From assembly GCA_963831235.1 (NCBI GenBank), contig CAWHPS010000057.1:99003-163002 (forward strand): DNA of 64,000 nucleotides, in the 5' to 3' direction. The position numbers and the translations under genes were made by a program. This stretch comes from CAWHPS01 sp963831235. Its GTDB lineage: Bacteria > Fibrobacterota > OXYB2-FULL-49-7 > JAEUSG01. Below, piece after piece: positions 9,621 through 18,467 of the stretch (its first letter is position 1; every line of letters begins with the position of its first letter). A model generated the notes under the pieces. That model worked only from the letters and a program-made list of their open reading frames with translations, was not told the origin of the DNA and did not search any database.

Positions 9621-10053
9621 AAATAAAAAACCAATAATACGCATAAAGCGGCTTAAGCCTGAAGCCATTCTTCCAACCCGCCGTGAAGGCGACATTGGCT
9701 GGGATCTTTACGGCGTTGCATTTGAAAAACTTTCGCCATGCCTTCTTAAAGTGTCAACAGGTATTGCCATGGAATTGCCATCAGGATATTGGGGCCAAAT
9801 CGAGAATCGCTCCTCCATGGGCAAAAATGGTTACGATGTTCATGGAGGCATTGTCGATAATCATTACCGCGGTGAAATAATTGTTATTCTGGCATATCAT
9901 GGCAATGGGACAATGCCTGACATCGCACCTTTAAGCAAGATAGCCCAATTAATCATCCGCCGTGAAGAAGATGCGGGCTGGATTATTCAGGAAGCGGACG
10001 CGCTTTCTGATACCGTACGGGGAAATAATGGTTTTGGAAGTACAGGCCGCTGA
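9610..10053 (+). CDS. dut: dUTP diphosphatase
   Basis: Hydrolyses dUTP to dUMP and pyrophosphate, keeping uracil out of DNA and feeding thymidylate synthase. All five trimeric dUTPase motifs are visible: GDIGWDLYG (1), RSSMGKNGYDVHGG (2), IVDNHYRGEI (3), SKIAQLIIRR (4) and GNNGFGSTGR (5). The gene overlaps thyA by 11 nt. ATG 9583 in the same frame is an alternative start adding nine residues. Motif 5 is complete at the C-terminus, so the gene is full length even though its end overlaps tadA. Confidence 0.92.
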   Translation: MNAENKKPIIRIKRLKPEAILPTRREGDIGWDLYGVAFEKLSPCLLKVSTGIAMELPSGYWGQIENRSSMGKNGYDVHGGIVDNHYRGEIIVILAYHGNGTMPDIAPLSKIAQLIIRREEDAGWIIQEADALSDTVRGNNGFGSTGR

Positions 10054-11497
10054 AAGCGGAAAAGATCGGAATTGTTATCCGCTTGAGCCCGGTGTTTTCA
10101 CCATTGGCCGGGGCCCGAACAACAAAATTCAAATCAACCATCCGACCATTTCACAGGTCCACGCCGAATTCCGCATAGAACCCGGACGGATTTTAGTTTC
10201 CGATAAAAACAGTACCAACGGCGTCTTTTTCAAGGGTCGCAGGATTTCCTCGTTTACCGCAGGACCTGGAGATGTCTTTCTTCTCGGCCAAATAGAAATT
10301 CGTGTTTCAGAATCCGAAGAAAGCGAAAAGAACCTCCTTACACCTGAAATTCGCGCCAGGCTCCACTCGGAACTTATTGATAAAATGAATAAGAGCCGCC
10401 AGGCCCTGACTCAGATGTCCCGCGAAACGCTTGAATCAAAGACCGGAGAAATTGCACGGGAACTTTTATTTGCGCAGTTTGGTGAAAAGGGCGAGGCGTA
10501 TGTTTCTGATCTTTTAAGCGATGTCTTGGGGCTTGGGCCGCTTGATATTTTACTTGCCGATGACAGTGTTACGGAGATAATGGTTAACGGCCCGTCAATG
10601 GTTTATGTTGAAAAAGGTGGCAAGCTTTATCTCTCGGATCGCACGTTCTTAAATGATCAACACGTTCGAGACGTCATTGAGCGAATAGTTCTTCCCCTTG
10701 GAAGACGCATCGACGAAAGTTCACCGATTGTTGATGCACGGCTAAAGGATGGTTCACGCGTCAATGCCATAATCCCCCCACTCGCCCTTTCGGGACCCAC
10801 AATAACCATAAGAAAATTTTCAAAGAGAAAACTTGTTCCCGATGACCTCCTAAAATTCAACAGCGCGTCCTCTGAAATGATAGAATACCTCCGTATGGCG
10901 GTAAGGCAAAGGAAGAACATATTGATTTCTGGCGGCACGGGATCGGGCAAAACCACGCTCCTCAATATATTGTCGTCATTCATTCCTGCAGATGAACGCA
11001 TAATAACAATCGAGGATGCTGCTGAACTTAAATTAAGCCAGGACCACGTGGTCTCTCTTGAAACAAGACCAGCCAATATCGAAGGCCGCGGAGAAGTCCT
11101 TATTCGCGATCTTGTAAAGAATTCACTGCGAATGAGGCCGGATAGAATCGTTGTAGGCGAATGCCGTGGCGGCGAGGCGCTTGACATGCTTCAGGCCATG
11201 AACACCGGTCATGATGGCTCGCTCACAACCGGCCATGCAAACACCCCTGCTGACATGCTGCGACGTCTTGAAACAATGGTGCTCATGTCGGGTGTGGACC
11301 TGCCAGTGCGCGCCATACGAGAGCAAATCGCATCCGCGGTGCATCTTGTGGTGCAGCAGTCACGCATCGAAGGCGGTGCCCGCAAGATTGTGTCAATCGT
11401 CAAACTCATGGGCATAAAGGACGATCAAATCCTTATGGAAGAGATCTTCAAATACAACCATGAAGAGGGCGCTTTCAAGGACCTTAGGCCCAAATAG
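10028..11497 (+). CDS. tadA: FHA-domain TadA/CpaF-type secretion ATPase
   Basis: A 489-residue fusion. Residues about 15-95 form an FHA phosphothreonine-binding domain (FTIGRGPNNKIQI, DKNSTNGVFF). The rest is a TadA/CpaF (PilT/VirB11 class) ATPase with Walker A GGTGSGKTT near 302, the Asp-box ITIEDAAELKL, RPDRIVVGECRGGEALDML and the His-box GSLTTGHAN. It should power a Tad-like pilus or secretion complex at the inner membrane, with the FHA domain giving control by a Ser/Thr kinase. The start overlaps dut by 26 nt. Only tadB follows; tadC, the secretin and the pilin are not in the window. Confidence 0.9.
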   Translation: MVLEVQAAESGKDRNCYPLEPGVFTIGRGPNNKIQINHPTISQVHAEFRIEPGRILVSDKNSTNGVFFKGRRISSFTAGPGDVFLLGQIEIRVSESEESEKNLLTPEIRARLHSELIDKMNKSRQALTQMSRETLESKTGEIARELLFAQFGEKGEAYVSDLLSDVLGLGPLDILLADDSVTEIMVNGPSMVYVEKGGKLYLSDRTFLNDQHVRDVIERIVLPLGRRIDESSPIVDARLKDGSRVNAIIPPLALSGPTITIRKFSKRKLVPDDLLKFNSASSEMIEYLRMAVRQRKNILISGGTGSGKTTLLNILSSFIPADERIITIEDAAELKLSQDHVVSLETRPANIEGRGEVLIRDLVKNSLRMRPDRIVVGECRGGEALDMLQAMNTGHDGSLTTGHANTPADMLRRLETMVLMSGVDLPVRAIREQIASAVHLVVQQSRIEGGARKIVSIVKLMGIKDDQILMEEIFKYNHEEGAFKDLRPK

Positions 11498-11502
11498 TCC
11501 CT

Positions 11503-12351
11503 ATGTATTTTTATACAGGTCTTCTTCTTATCTTCATTTCACTTTTTGTGTTTGCAGTTTATATCATACCGGCAATTAAAAATATTTTAAAACGTAAACG
11601 GGATGAACTTGTCGCAAAAACAGAAAAACAGGCTGATGATCTTTTCATTGAAAAGAATCCTCGCAAAAACATGAAGGCATTTGCAATACTTGGGGTCTTG
11701 ATATTTGTCATTGGGGTCTTTTGTTTTAAAAGTGTTGTCGCTGGTGTTGTTTTCGGTCTTGTTACAGCATCCCTGCCTCTTATATTAATGGAAGCTGCGA
11801 AACGCAAACGAAAGAAAAGGCTCGAAGCCCAGCTTCCGGAAATAATCGAGAAGCTCTCCGGATCGCTTCGTGCAGGGAGCAGTCTTATGGCCTCTTTTGA
11901 GAATGCAGCCTCGCGCTCGGGCGGCCCGTTTGCAGATGAAACAAGACTCATGATGAAGGAGGTGTCGCTCGGTCTTTCCATGGAAGAGGCGCTTTCCAGA
12001 ATGTCAACGCGTATCAATTCCGAAGATGTCAGCATACTCAATACAGCGCTTTCAATTGCCATGCGATCAGGGGGCAATGTTTCTCTTGTACTTGACAATA
12101 TAGGCGCCTCTATCCGGGAGCGCCGTACACTCGACGGAAAAATCAAGGCGCTTACATCTCAGGGGCGTATGCAGGGAATAATTATAGGACTTTTGCCGGT
12201 TGTGCTTTTGATGGGGATTTATCTTATTGACCCGGAAATGGTAAAGCCGTTGTTTGATACTACCATCGGCAGGGTGTTGCTATCAATAAGTGTTGTTCTT
12301 GAGGTGCTGGGGATGCTTTTTATCAGGAAGATTGTCAATATCAGGTATTAG
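11503..12351 (+). CDS. tadB: TadB-like inner-membrane protein (type II secretion F domain)
   Basis: A 282-residue membrane protein with an N-terminal transmembrane helix (1-25), a central pair (about 60-100), a cytoplasmic T2SSF domain (LPEIIEKLSGSLRAGSSL, LSIAMRSGGNVSLVLDNI, ALTSQGRMQG) and two C-terminal helices. It is the platform partner of TadA, encoded 5 nt upstream. A TadC-type second platform protein, usually the next gene, is missing here. Confidence 0.88.
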   Translation: MYFYTGLLLIFISLFVFAVYIIPAIKNILKRKRDELVAKTEKQADDLFIEKNPRKNMKAFAILGVLIFVIGVFCFKSVVAGVVFGLVTASLPLILMEAAKRKRKKRLEAQLPEIIEKLSGSLRAGSSLMASFENAASRSGGPFADETRLMMKEVSLGLSMEEALSRMSTRINSEDVSILNTALSIAMRSGGNVSLVLDNIGASIRERRTLDGKIKALTSQGRMQGIIIGLLPVVLLMGIYLIDPEMVKPLFDTTIGRVLLSISVVLEVLGMLFIRKIVNIRY

Positions 12352-12457
12352 AACAGGTGGGTGAATTTGTTGGCAACTGTGTCAAGTTGTGAAGGTTTTA
12401 ATAATTTTCATTATTGCGGGATACCCGGAAAACAGTTAACGACAAATGCATAAAGTA

Positions 12458-13078
12458 TTATTTTTTAACATTGAGGATCATATCTCTCTCAACATATTTA
12501 ACACCTTGCTTTGTTAAAAGTTCTTTTGAAATGTCTAAATCAGTTCTATTATATGGCAGGCTAACCATATATGATAAGGCTCCGTTAGTCAAACTCATTG
12601 GACGCATTATGGCGCAATTAACGGTAGCAATTATTTTTCGGGCTTGTTCATCTGTTATATCACTATTAAATCCCACAAAAAGATGACCAGGTGCATAATT
12701 CATGCTAAAAATAGTATGTGTAAATTGGTAATCTATGTCTGACGTTGTCTTGCCTTGTTTCACCTCGATCTCATACCACTTTGGGAAATAATCATCTTTA
12801 TTGAAATTATTTCTTTTAATCATAAAGGGTGAATATTTCCCAGGTTCTAAGTTGCTAACAAGATATTTTCCTGCATTTGTTGACATGGCTTCGGCAACTA
12901 TGTTTTTTCTATCATTGTAATTAGATCTTGGCTTAGTAACAATAACTTGAACTAGTGTATTTGGCGGTGATATTCGACCACTGATTGCCCCTGTATGTCT
13001 ATGTGTTTGAATGTCCATAACAGCGCAAGAAGAAATTATAAAAAATGCCGTAAACATAATTAAATGTCGAGTTATCAT
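12458..13078 (-). CDS. Small lipoprotein
   Basis: A 206-residue lipoprotein: start MITRH, a hydrophobic stretch and a lipobox ISSC near residues 15-18. The chosen ATG at 13078 has the strong ribosome site GAGGAGGAAAG; the frame could be extended to 13186 but that segment lacks a signal. The mature part begins with a short beta domain like a carboxypeptidase regulatory-like fold (GAISGRISPPNTLV, NLEPGKY). It is the third gene of a minus-strand set after the TIGR02147 gene and a large lipoprotein. Function unknown. Confidence 0.75.
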   Translation of the reverse strand: MITRHLIMFTAFFIISSCAVMDIQTHRHTGAISGRISPPNTLVQVIVTKPRSNYNDRKNIVAEAMSTNAGKYLVSNLEPGKYSPFMIKRNNFNKDDYFPKWYEIEVKQGKTTSDIDYQFTHTIFSMNYAPGHLFVGFNSDITDEQARKIIATVNCAIMRPMSLTNGALSYMVSLPYNRTDLDISKELLTKQGVKYVERDMILNVKK

Positions 13079-13194
13079 GGTTGTCTTTCCTCCTCGTTTC
13101 CTTACTTGAAAGGAGATCGTATTCCATTTATTTTTTTCTGCGGCGTGGACGGCTGTCTCTTTCTTTAATGGAGTTGACCGCCACAATATCGCGG

Positions 13195-14730
13195 TTACTG
13201 TTTATATAATATTTCAATTCTATATAAACCTGTAATATTATTAATATAATGATCTTCTGAGCCATACTGGTATATTTTAGGGTTTCTTAAAGTTGAATCA
13301 GGCAATAATACCTGATTATTAAAGGGTTCTGGACCTAATATTGGATCAAAAGAAAGCAACCCCATCTCGAACATGAATATTCGGGAATCCCGAAGGATGG
13401 GAACACTATTATTTGTCCATTTGAAGTAGTCTGATAACAGCGTATCATTTCCAAGTATGTTAATTCGATCCAGCCAGTTTGTTCTATTATTTGTATTATC
13501 CTTAATTTTGAGACTAATCGAATAATTATTCCCAAAATATAGAGATGTGTCACCTGGATCATTTAACCTATAAATATCTTTCCTTGAAAGAATCCATGTA
13601 TCGCTATTTTTATTATAATTAATTGGCTGTAAAACAAACGGGCGAATTATGTCTCCGTTTATATATGTGCTATCTCCATTTATGCTGTCGCTGTAAAAAT
13701 ATCTTTTTTTGGGATCATCAGAACTATGTTTACCATCTTCGGTCTCGAAATAGGCAAGCAATTGGTCATTTTTTGTTAATTTATCTTTTAGTATAATTAA
13801 ACCTAACTGCCGATTTATCATAAAATCGGTTAATGGTTCAAGATTTCCAATTTCGTTTAATATTCGATAAAGCCCATCACCAATTCTTACATAATTGGGA
13901 TATGCTTGACGATTAACTTGAAATGCGTGCATTAGGATAGTATTATCATATTTTAAAAGATATACCCTCGTAATTGAAGGCAATGTTAAATGGTAGTATG
14001 TCCCTGAGCGTTTAAAATAATCACCATAATAATTGTAATAATATGCTGTATCAAGGAAAAAAGCCCTATCATATTCAATGTCCTTGTCTTCCATAACTCG
14101 AATGACTTCGCTCTTAACGCTATCGTTTGTAGCGTTGATGTTTATATGTGTGGAATCAAAAACAGGGAAAAAGTTTAAAGTAACTTCTATTTTATCACTT
14201 TTAGTAATGACGATCTGATAATTCCCTTTTGGAACAATAATGCTTTTCGTCTGAATATCAAGACTAAGATTGCCTGAAATATCTGTGCCTGTGAAATAAA
14301 CCTTTATTGAATCCGTCACTGTTGAACCCTGGGTTAAAGCTATGGTGACAATAACCGGTTTATTTAAATAATCAATACGTTGTAAATTGGATGTGGATAT
14401 GCCTTGAACGAAAACCCATAAATTGCTATCAGGATCATGACCTATCAAATTGTAGGTCTTATTAAAATCTAAACCATCAAATTTATAATATCCTGAATCA
14501 TCCGTGCTGTCTGTAAGAAATTTATTGGCATTATCTGTATTGTTGGGGTTATAGTTACTTTCAAACAATTTCAAGATGCCTTTGGCAGGAGGAATTCCGG
14601 AATTTCTTAAAAGCTTTCCATAAATCATGGCATTTCCCGTATGTGTGCTGCTGCCTGCAATTGTTGGTGATTCGGAACAGGACAGAAACATCATACACGG
14701 CAAAAGCAATAAATACTTAAAAATGGTCAT
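13195..14730 (-). CDS. Large surface/periplasmic lipoprotein
   Basis: A 511-residue lipoprotein with signal MTIFKYLLLLPCMMF and lipobox LSC at residue 18. Residues 30-120 look like a carboxypeptidase regulatory-like domain (AMIYGKLLRNSGIPPAKG, DSGYYKFDGLDFNKTYNL). The rest is Asn, Tyr and Asp rich with no motif I recognise. It starts 4 nt after the TIGR02147 gene ends. In Fibrobacter-type genomes TIGR02147 proteins are typically encoded next to such lipoproteins, so they probably form a regulatory or surface unit. Confidence 0.75.
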   Translation of the reverse strand: MTIFKYLLLLPCMMFLSCSESPTIAGSSTHTGNAMIYGKLLRNSGIPPAKGILKLFESNYNPNNTDNANKFLTDSTDDSGYYKFDGLDFNKTYNLIGHDPDSNLWVFVQGISTSNLQRIDYLNKPVIVTIALTQGSTVTDSIKVYFTGTDISGNLSLDIQTKSIIVPKGNYQIVITKSDKIEVTLNFFPVFDSTHININATNDSVKSEVIRVMEDKDIEYDRAFFLDTAYYYNYYGDYFKRSGTYYHLTLPSITRVYLLKYDNTILMHAFQVNRQAYPNYVRIGDGLYRILNEIGNLEPLTDFMINRQLGLIILKDKLTKNDQLLAYFETEDGKHSSDDPKKRYFYSDSINGDSTYINGDIIRPFVLQPINYNKNSDTWILSRKDIYRLNDPGDTSLYFGNNYSISLKIKDNTNNRTNWLDRINILGNDTLLSDYFKWTNNSVPILRDSRIFMFEMGLLSFDPILGPEPFNNQVLLPDSTLRNPKIYQYGSEDHYINNITGLYRIEILYKQ

Positions 14731-14734
14731 TGGG

Positions 14735-15562
14735 CTACTCCTTGGAAATGGTTGTTAATGGAAATAATTGAAAGTTTATTTGATAGACCCTGTCCGCGGG
14801 TTCATCTTTTTCAATAACATTGGTTAAATGCTTGCAAAAATCATTTATATCCTTCTTGATTGTTTCAAAGCCCTTTTTAGAAACACTTGCTGTTATTGTT
14901 GCAATATTTCTCATTTCACGCGGATATCGGTCAATGGCTTCCGCAGCAAGGTTTAAATTGGCTATCTGATATTTTTGGATTGCTAAAGATGATACCTCAT
15001 CGCCTGTTGAAATGCTTTTATCCACCTGCTTGTATTTTCCTTTTCCAATCCTTTTAATTAAACCGAGTTCGATTAGTAAATGGATAGAGTCTTTTGCCTG
15101 TTTTGGTGTAATGTGTGGATTAACCTTATTCGCAAGCAATTTAAAGTCATCATCAAAATCCATTATATTGACCAGCTCCCGTATCACGACATTATGCCAA
15201 TGCGAAAAATACTCAAACTGATTGTCTTTAATTTTAAAAGCAGCACTTGTCTTATTGCATGTTTTTATTTGATCAAAATAATATTCGCGTTGGCTGACTG
15301 TTTTTGCGTCATTGAAGCGGACGAGGTTTTCAAAATACTTTGTTTCTTTTTCCTTTAAGCCCATTACCTTGGCGATTCTTAGAATGCTTTCTGCGGAAAG
15401 CCCTCTATCACCATTCATAACCTTGAATAAAGCAGCTTTGGTTTTATATCCCGATTTTTGCGCGAAGTAGTTATATGAAAAAAAGCTTTTCATTCTTTTT
15501 TGGTCGTCATAGAAATCTTTTAAATATTTGCGGTAGTCTGTATAATTGAAAATTGTTTCCAT
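14735..15562 (-). CDS. TIGR02147-family protein
   Basis: A 275-residue protein with the family pattern: IFNYTDYRKYLKDFYDDQK at the start, a helix-turn-helix-like stretch (FAQKSGYKTKAALFKVMNG, LSAESILRIAKVMGL), a middle FENLVRFNDAKT block, and a C-terminal winged-helix-like region. The family is known mainly from Fibrobacter succinogenes and relatives, which is the best taxonomic marker in the window. It heads the minus-strand lipoprotein set and is probably their regulator, but the role is unproved. Confidence 0.85.
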   Translation of the reverse strand: METIFNYTDYRKYLKDFYDDQKRMKSFFSYNYFAQKSGYKTKAALFKVMNGDRGLSAESILRIAKVMGLKEKETKYFENLVRFNDAKTVSQREYYFDQIKTCNKTSAAFKIKDNQFEYFSHWHNVVIRELVNIMDFDDDFKLLANKVNPHITPKQAKDSIHLLIELGLIKRIGKGKYKQVDKSISTGDEVSSLAIQKYQIANLNLAAEAIDRYPREMRNIATITASVSKKGFETIKKDINDFCKHLTNVIEKDEPADRVYQINFQLFPLTTISKE

Positions 15563-15897
15563 TGGGTTTCCTTATTTAACACGAAAAAAATAATTAGTCA
15601 TTGGAGAAGAATCAATTACTAATCAATAAAAAGGTTGTCTTACAGGATACGATATGATTACCAACTTAAAGATTTTGAATATCAGGCCTGGCTAGCCGTA
15701 ATACTGTACTGTATTATAATATTTCGTGTCAAGGAAACAACATATCATAGCGTTACAGGGTGTTAATGCATTAGTAGCTGTTAACGTTAATAGCCATAGC
15801 GTTAATACCATGTATGGAAGGCTGTGGATACAGAAAATCCTTGAAAATAAAAGGAGTTTAAAGTATCTTTAATACTGATATTAAGGAGCCAGGAAAA
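15563..15897. promoter_or_regulatory. Divergent intergenic region with direct and inverted repeats
   Basis: The 335-bp gap separates the TIGR02147 gene from the nucleotidyltransferase gene. It is AT-rich and holds a TATAAT at 15715-15720 (no good -35), two copies of CATAGCGTTA (15746-15755 and 15795-15804) and a GTTAACGTTAA near-palindrome between them. Such repeats are where an autoregulating antitoxin or the TIGR02147 protein might bind. No gene is visible. Confidence 0.35.
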
Positions 15898-16689
15898 ATG
15901 AGCAGCAATTTGGGACGTGACGAAATGCTTGCGATGCTTCATGAGTTGGATGCAGCTCTTGAAGGTCCGCTTGGCATTGTAATTTGCGGAGGAGCGGCGG
16001 CGATTCTGAGTTATGGATTAAGGCGGCAATCCTTGGATGTTGATGTATTGAATTCAACGGTGTCGCTTGAGAGGCCGGGTATCAAAAAAGCCATTGAAAA
16101 TATCGGTGCTGCGCACTCGAAAAGCTCAATATGGTTGAATGATCATGCAAAAAAAGTGTATGAATATTTACCGGAGAACTATACTCCTGATACACAGCCG
16201 TTAGCAGGTTTTTTCAAAAAGCTGCAACCTGTGGTAATTGAGAAAGCGGATTTTGTCATAACTAAACTGGCATATTATGAAAAGATACGATTAAGAGACA
16301 GCAGAGATATTGAAGAAGTGATCTACAACCAGGATGACATTTTAAAATTATATAGGAAACTGGATGCATTGGCGAAAAAGGATCATGTGCGCGCGCTTTT
16401 GATAGAAGCGAATTTCAAGGAATTTAAACCGGAATGGGTAAGGGACAAAGACGGATTCAGGTTCCATAGAGCGGAAACGATTGCAAAATATGTGGAAGTG
16501 CGATATGGCCTTATGATACCGGAAACAGAACAGCAGGAGTGGGAAGATGAACTTGTCGGCATGACAAGCACAAGTTCGGGAATTATCGCGCGCTTGGACA
16601 GAAAGATGGCAGAGAGCATAAAGCTTGGTGATAAGGATAAAGCGAAAAGGGACTTTTCATACAGGGAAAAGCAAAGAAGCGTGGAATGA
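15898..16689 (+). CDS. DUF6036-like nucleotidyltransferase, possible toxin
   Basis: A 263-residue protein with a minimal nucleotidyltransferase start: GGAAAILSYGLRR near 32-44 followed by LDVDVLN near 47-53, the Gly-rich loop and DxD metal pair of the MNT/AbiEii-like fold. ADFVITKLAYYEKIRLRDSRDIEEV near 115-140 is the conserved helix seen in DUF6036 and AbiEii proteins. The ATG has AAGGAGCCAGG upstream. It overlaps the next gene by 4 nt (ATGA). A toxin role is inferred from this two-gene layout with a winged-helix partner; substrate is unknown. Confidence 0.65.
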   Translation: MSSNLGRDEMLAMLHELDAALEGPLGIVICGGAAAILSYGLRRQSLDVDVLNSTVSLERPGIKKAIENIGAAHSKSSIWLNDHAKKVYEYLPENYTPDTQPLAGFFKKLQPVVIEKADFVITKLAYYEKIRLRDSRDIEEVIYNQDDILKLYRKLDALAKKDHVRALLIEANFKEFKPEWVRDKDGFRFHRAETIAKYVEVRYGLMIPETEQQEWEDELVGMTSTSSGIIARLDRKMAESIKLGDKDKAKRDFSYREKQRSVE

Positions 16690-17414
16690 ACGAGAATACA
16701 AAAGTAATACTTTACCAGAAATGGCGGCGGCTGGGGTGGGATGTGGATGCAAAACCATATCATGATCATGTGGATCCGGAAGAAACCATTGTAGAGACCA
16801 CTTATGCCGGCCGTTACGATGATCGTATGTTTGAATGGCTCTTGACGTTTATAAGAAATTATTGGGACCTGATTAATACTAAGAAGGTGCTTAGGCTGAT
16901 TGAATGGGCGGACAAACCCATTCTTGGGGCGGTCTTTGATATTGCAATGGCAAATGGGGCGAACAGGAACTTGCGGACAATTACAGAAAAATGCAAACCT
17001 TACGACAAGCCGCAAATTCTTTTCCATGATATGGGGAAGTTTGAAGGATTACGTGAACAGGAAAAAAAGAATGGTCTGGAAGTTTACCGGAAATGGGGTC
17101 TTTACTGTACCATGATGGATTTTTATGAAGATGCGGCAATAAACAGGAGAGAGGTGTTGAAACAAAATCCTCTTTTGGCCTTGAGGGCTTTTTTAGGGCC
17201 TAACATCCGGGCGGAAATTTTGTTTTCACTTGAACATGAGACTGGTATTGCCATCCAGGCTCTATCACGGAGCATAGGGTATGCCTACAGCGCGGTTTAT
17301 AATGAAATATTAGCTATGTTGAAAAATGGGCTTGTTGTGGAACAAAAAGGCCGCGGGCACATGATGACCTTAAGCAAACACACCCGCCAAATATTGAAAG
17401 TGCTGCCGTTATAA
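16686..17414 (+). CDS. Winged-helix protein paired with the nucleotidyltransferase
   Basis: A 242-residue protein. The last 80 residues form a winged helix (AEILFSLEHETGIAIQALSR, SAVYNEILAMLKNGLVVE, KGRGHMMTLSK), the remainder is an uncharacterised alpha/beta region. It overlaps its partner by 4 nt, so production is coupled, as in toxin-antitoxin pairs. In AbiE systems the DNA-binding antitoxin gene normally comes first and its winged helix is N-terminal; here both order and domain position are reversed. Confidence 0.6.
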   Translation: MNENTKVILYQKWRRLGWDVDAKPYHDHVDPEETIVETTYAGRYDDRMFEWLLTFIRNYWDLINTKKVLRLIEWADKPILGAVFDIAMANGANRNLRTITEKCKPYDKPQILFHDMGKFEGLREQEKKNGLEVYRKWGLYCTMMDFYEDAAINRREVLKQNPLLALRAFLGPNIRAEILFSLEHETGIAIQALSRSIGYAYSAVYNEILAMLKNGLVVEQKGRGHMMTLSKHTRQILKVLPL

Positions 17415-17552
17415 TAAAGTAATCCTAAAATCCAGTTCCGCCGACTCCATACGCAGGTAAATATTGCAAATACTAAAACATTAGCGGAAAATGAAGAAAA
17501 ATAGCTATTTTATTCCCGGATATCAGTTTGTCTATAAACTTAGGGGCTTACC

Positions 17553-17921
17553 ATGATAATAAATAAAATCCTAATTGTCGATGATTCGCCTACAATGATT
17601 GGCATCATGCTGAATACGCTTAATAAAGCTGGTTACAATTCCGTTGAAACCGCTGAAAACGGGAAAGATGCACTTGAAAAGCTCGCTGCTGATCCAACGA
17701 TCAATATTATTCTTACGGATTGGAACATGCCGGTGATGAGCGGTTTTGAACTCCTTACGGCTGTAAAGGCTGATCCTAAGTTAAAGAGCCTGCCTGTTAT
17801 TATGGTAACTTCAAGGAGCGTAAAAGAGGACATATTAATGGCCATAAAGAGCGGGGCAAAGGATTACGTGGTAAAGCCCTTTACAATTGACGCAATAAAG
17901 CAGAAACTGCAGGGGCTTTAG
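17553..17921 (+). CDS. CheY-like response regulator
   Basis: A single receiver domain of 122 residues. Acidic pocket DD at 10-11, phospho-acceptor Asp56 (ILTDWNMP), switch Ser/Thr in MVTSRS and the conserved Lys in YVVKPF. It has no output domain, so it acts by protein contact as CheY or Spo0F do. A second receiver gene starts 66 nt downstream. No histidine kinase is in the window. Confidence 0.92.
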   Translation: MIINKILIVDDSPTMIGIMLNTLNKAGYNSVETAENGKDALEKLAADPTINIILTDWNMPVMSGFELLTAVKADPKLKSLPVIMVTSRSVKEDILMAIKSGAKDYVVKPFTIDAIKQKLQGL

Positions 17922-17987
17922 TGAGATACCATCTTTTCGGCATGCGCTTGTTTTGGATTGCAAACAACAACTATTTTCATCTTTACA

Positions 17988-18467
17988 ATGGCTGAAGAAA
18001 CCACACCGGATGTGATACCGGAAAAAATTGTTTCCAGTATTACGACCACACACCATATAAAATTGGAAACACTGAAAGTCCTTTTAGTGGATGACTCCAG
18101 GTCTTTTCTATACATGCTTGAAGGCCAGCTCAAGAGGAAAGGTTTTACGAAAATCGTAACCGCTTCAAACGGGCGCGAGGCGATTGAAAAGATCCGAAGT
18201 GAGCAATTCGATCTTATACTATGCGACTGGGACATGCCTGTCATGAACGGTTTTGAATTGGCCAAGGAAATAAAAACAGACCCAGGTCTGGTTAACATTC
18301 CTTTTATCATGATTACAGCCAAGTCCAGCAAGGCTGATATTTTAAACGCGATTAGGAAAGGCGTTGATAACTATATTGTAAAGCCAATACAAGTGGATGT
18401 CCTGGTAAAGAAAATTACGGAAACCATGCAGAAAAAACAATTGAAAGGTCTGGATTTAACACCATGA
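17988..18467 (+). CDS. Response regulator receiver protein
   Basis: A second single-receiver protein (159 residues) with a 25-residue N-terminal extension. DD at 35-36, phospho-acceptor Asp80 (LILCDWDMP), MITAKS and YIVKPI complete the active site. I prefer ATG 17988 to TTG 17958. The stop codon overlaps the start of thrS (ATGA), so the regulator and the tRNA synthetase are translationally coupled. Confidence 0.88.
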   Translation: MAEETTPDVIPEKIVSSITTTHHIKLETLKVLLVDDSRSFLYMLEGQLKRKGFTKIVTASNGREAIEKIRSEQFDLILCDWDMPVMNGFELAKEIKTDPGLVNIPFIMITAKSSKADILNAIRKGVDNYIVKPIQVDVLVKKITETMQKKQLKGLDLTP

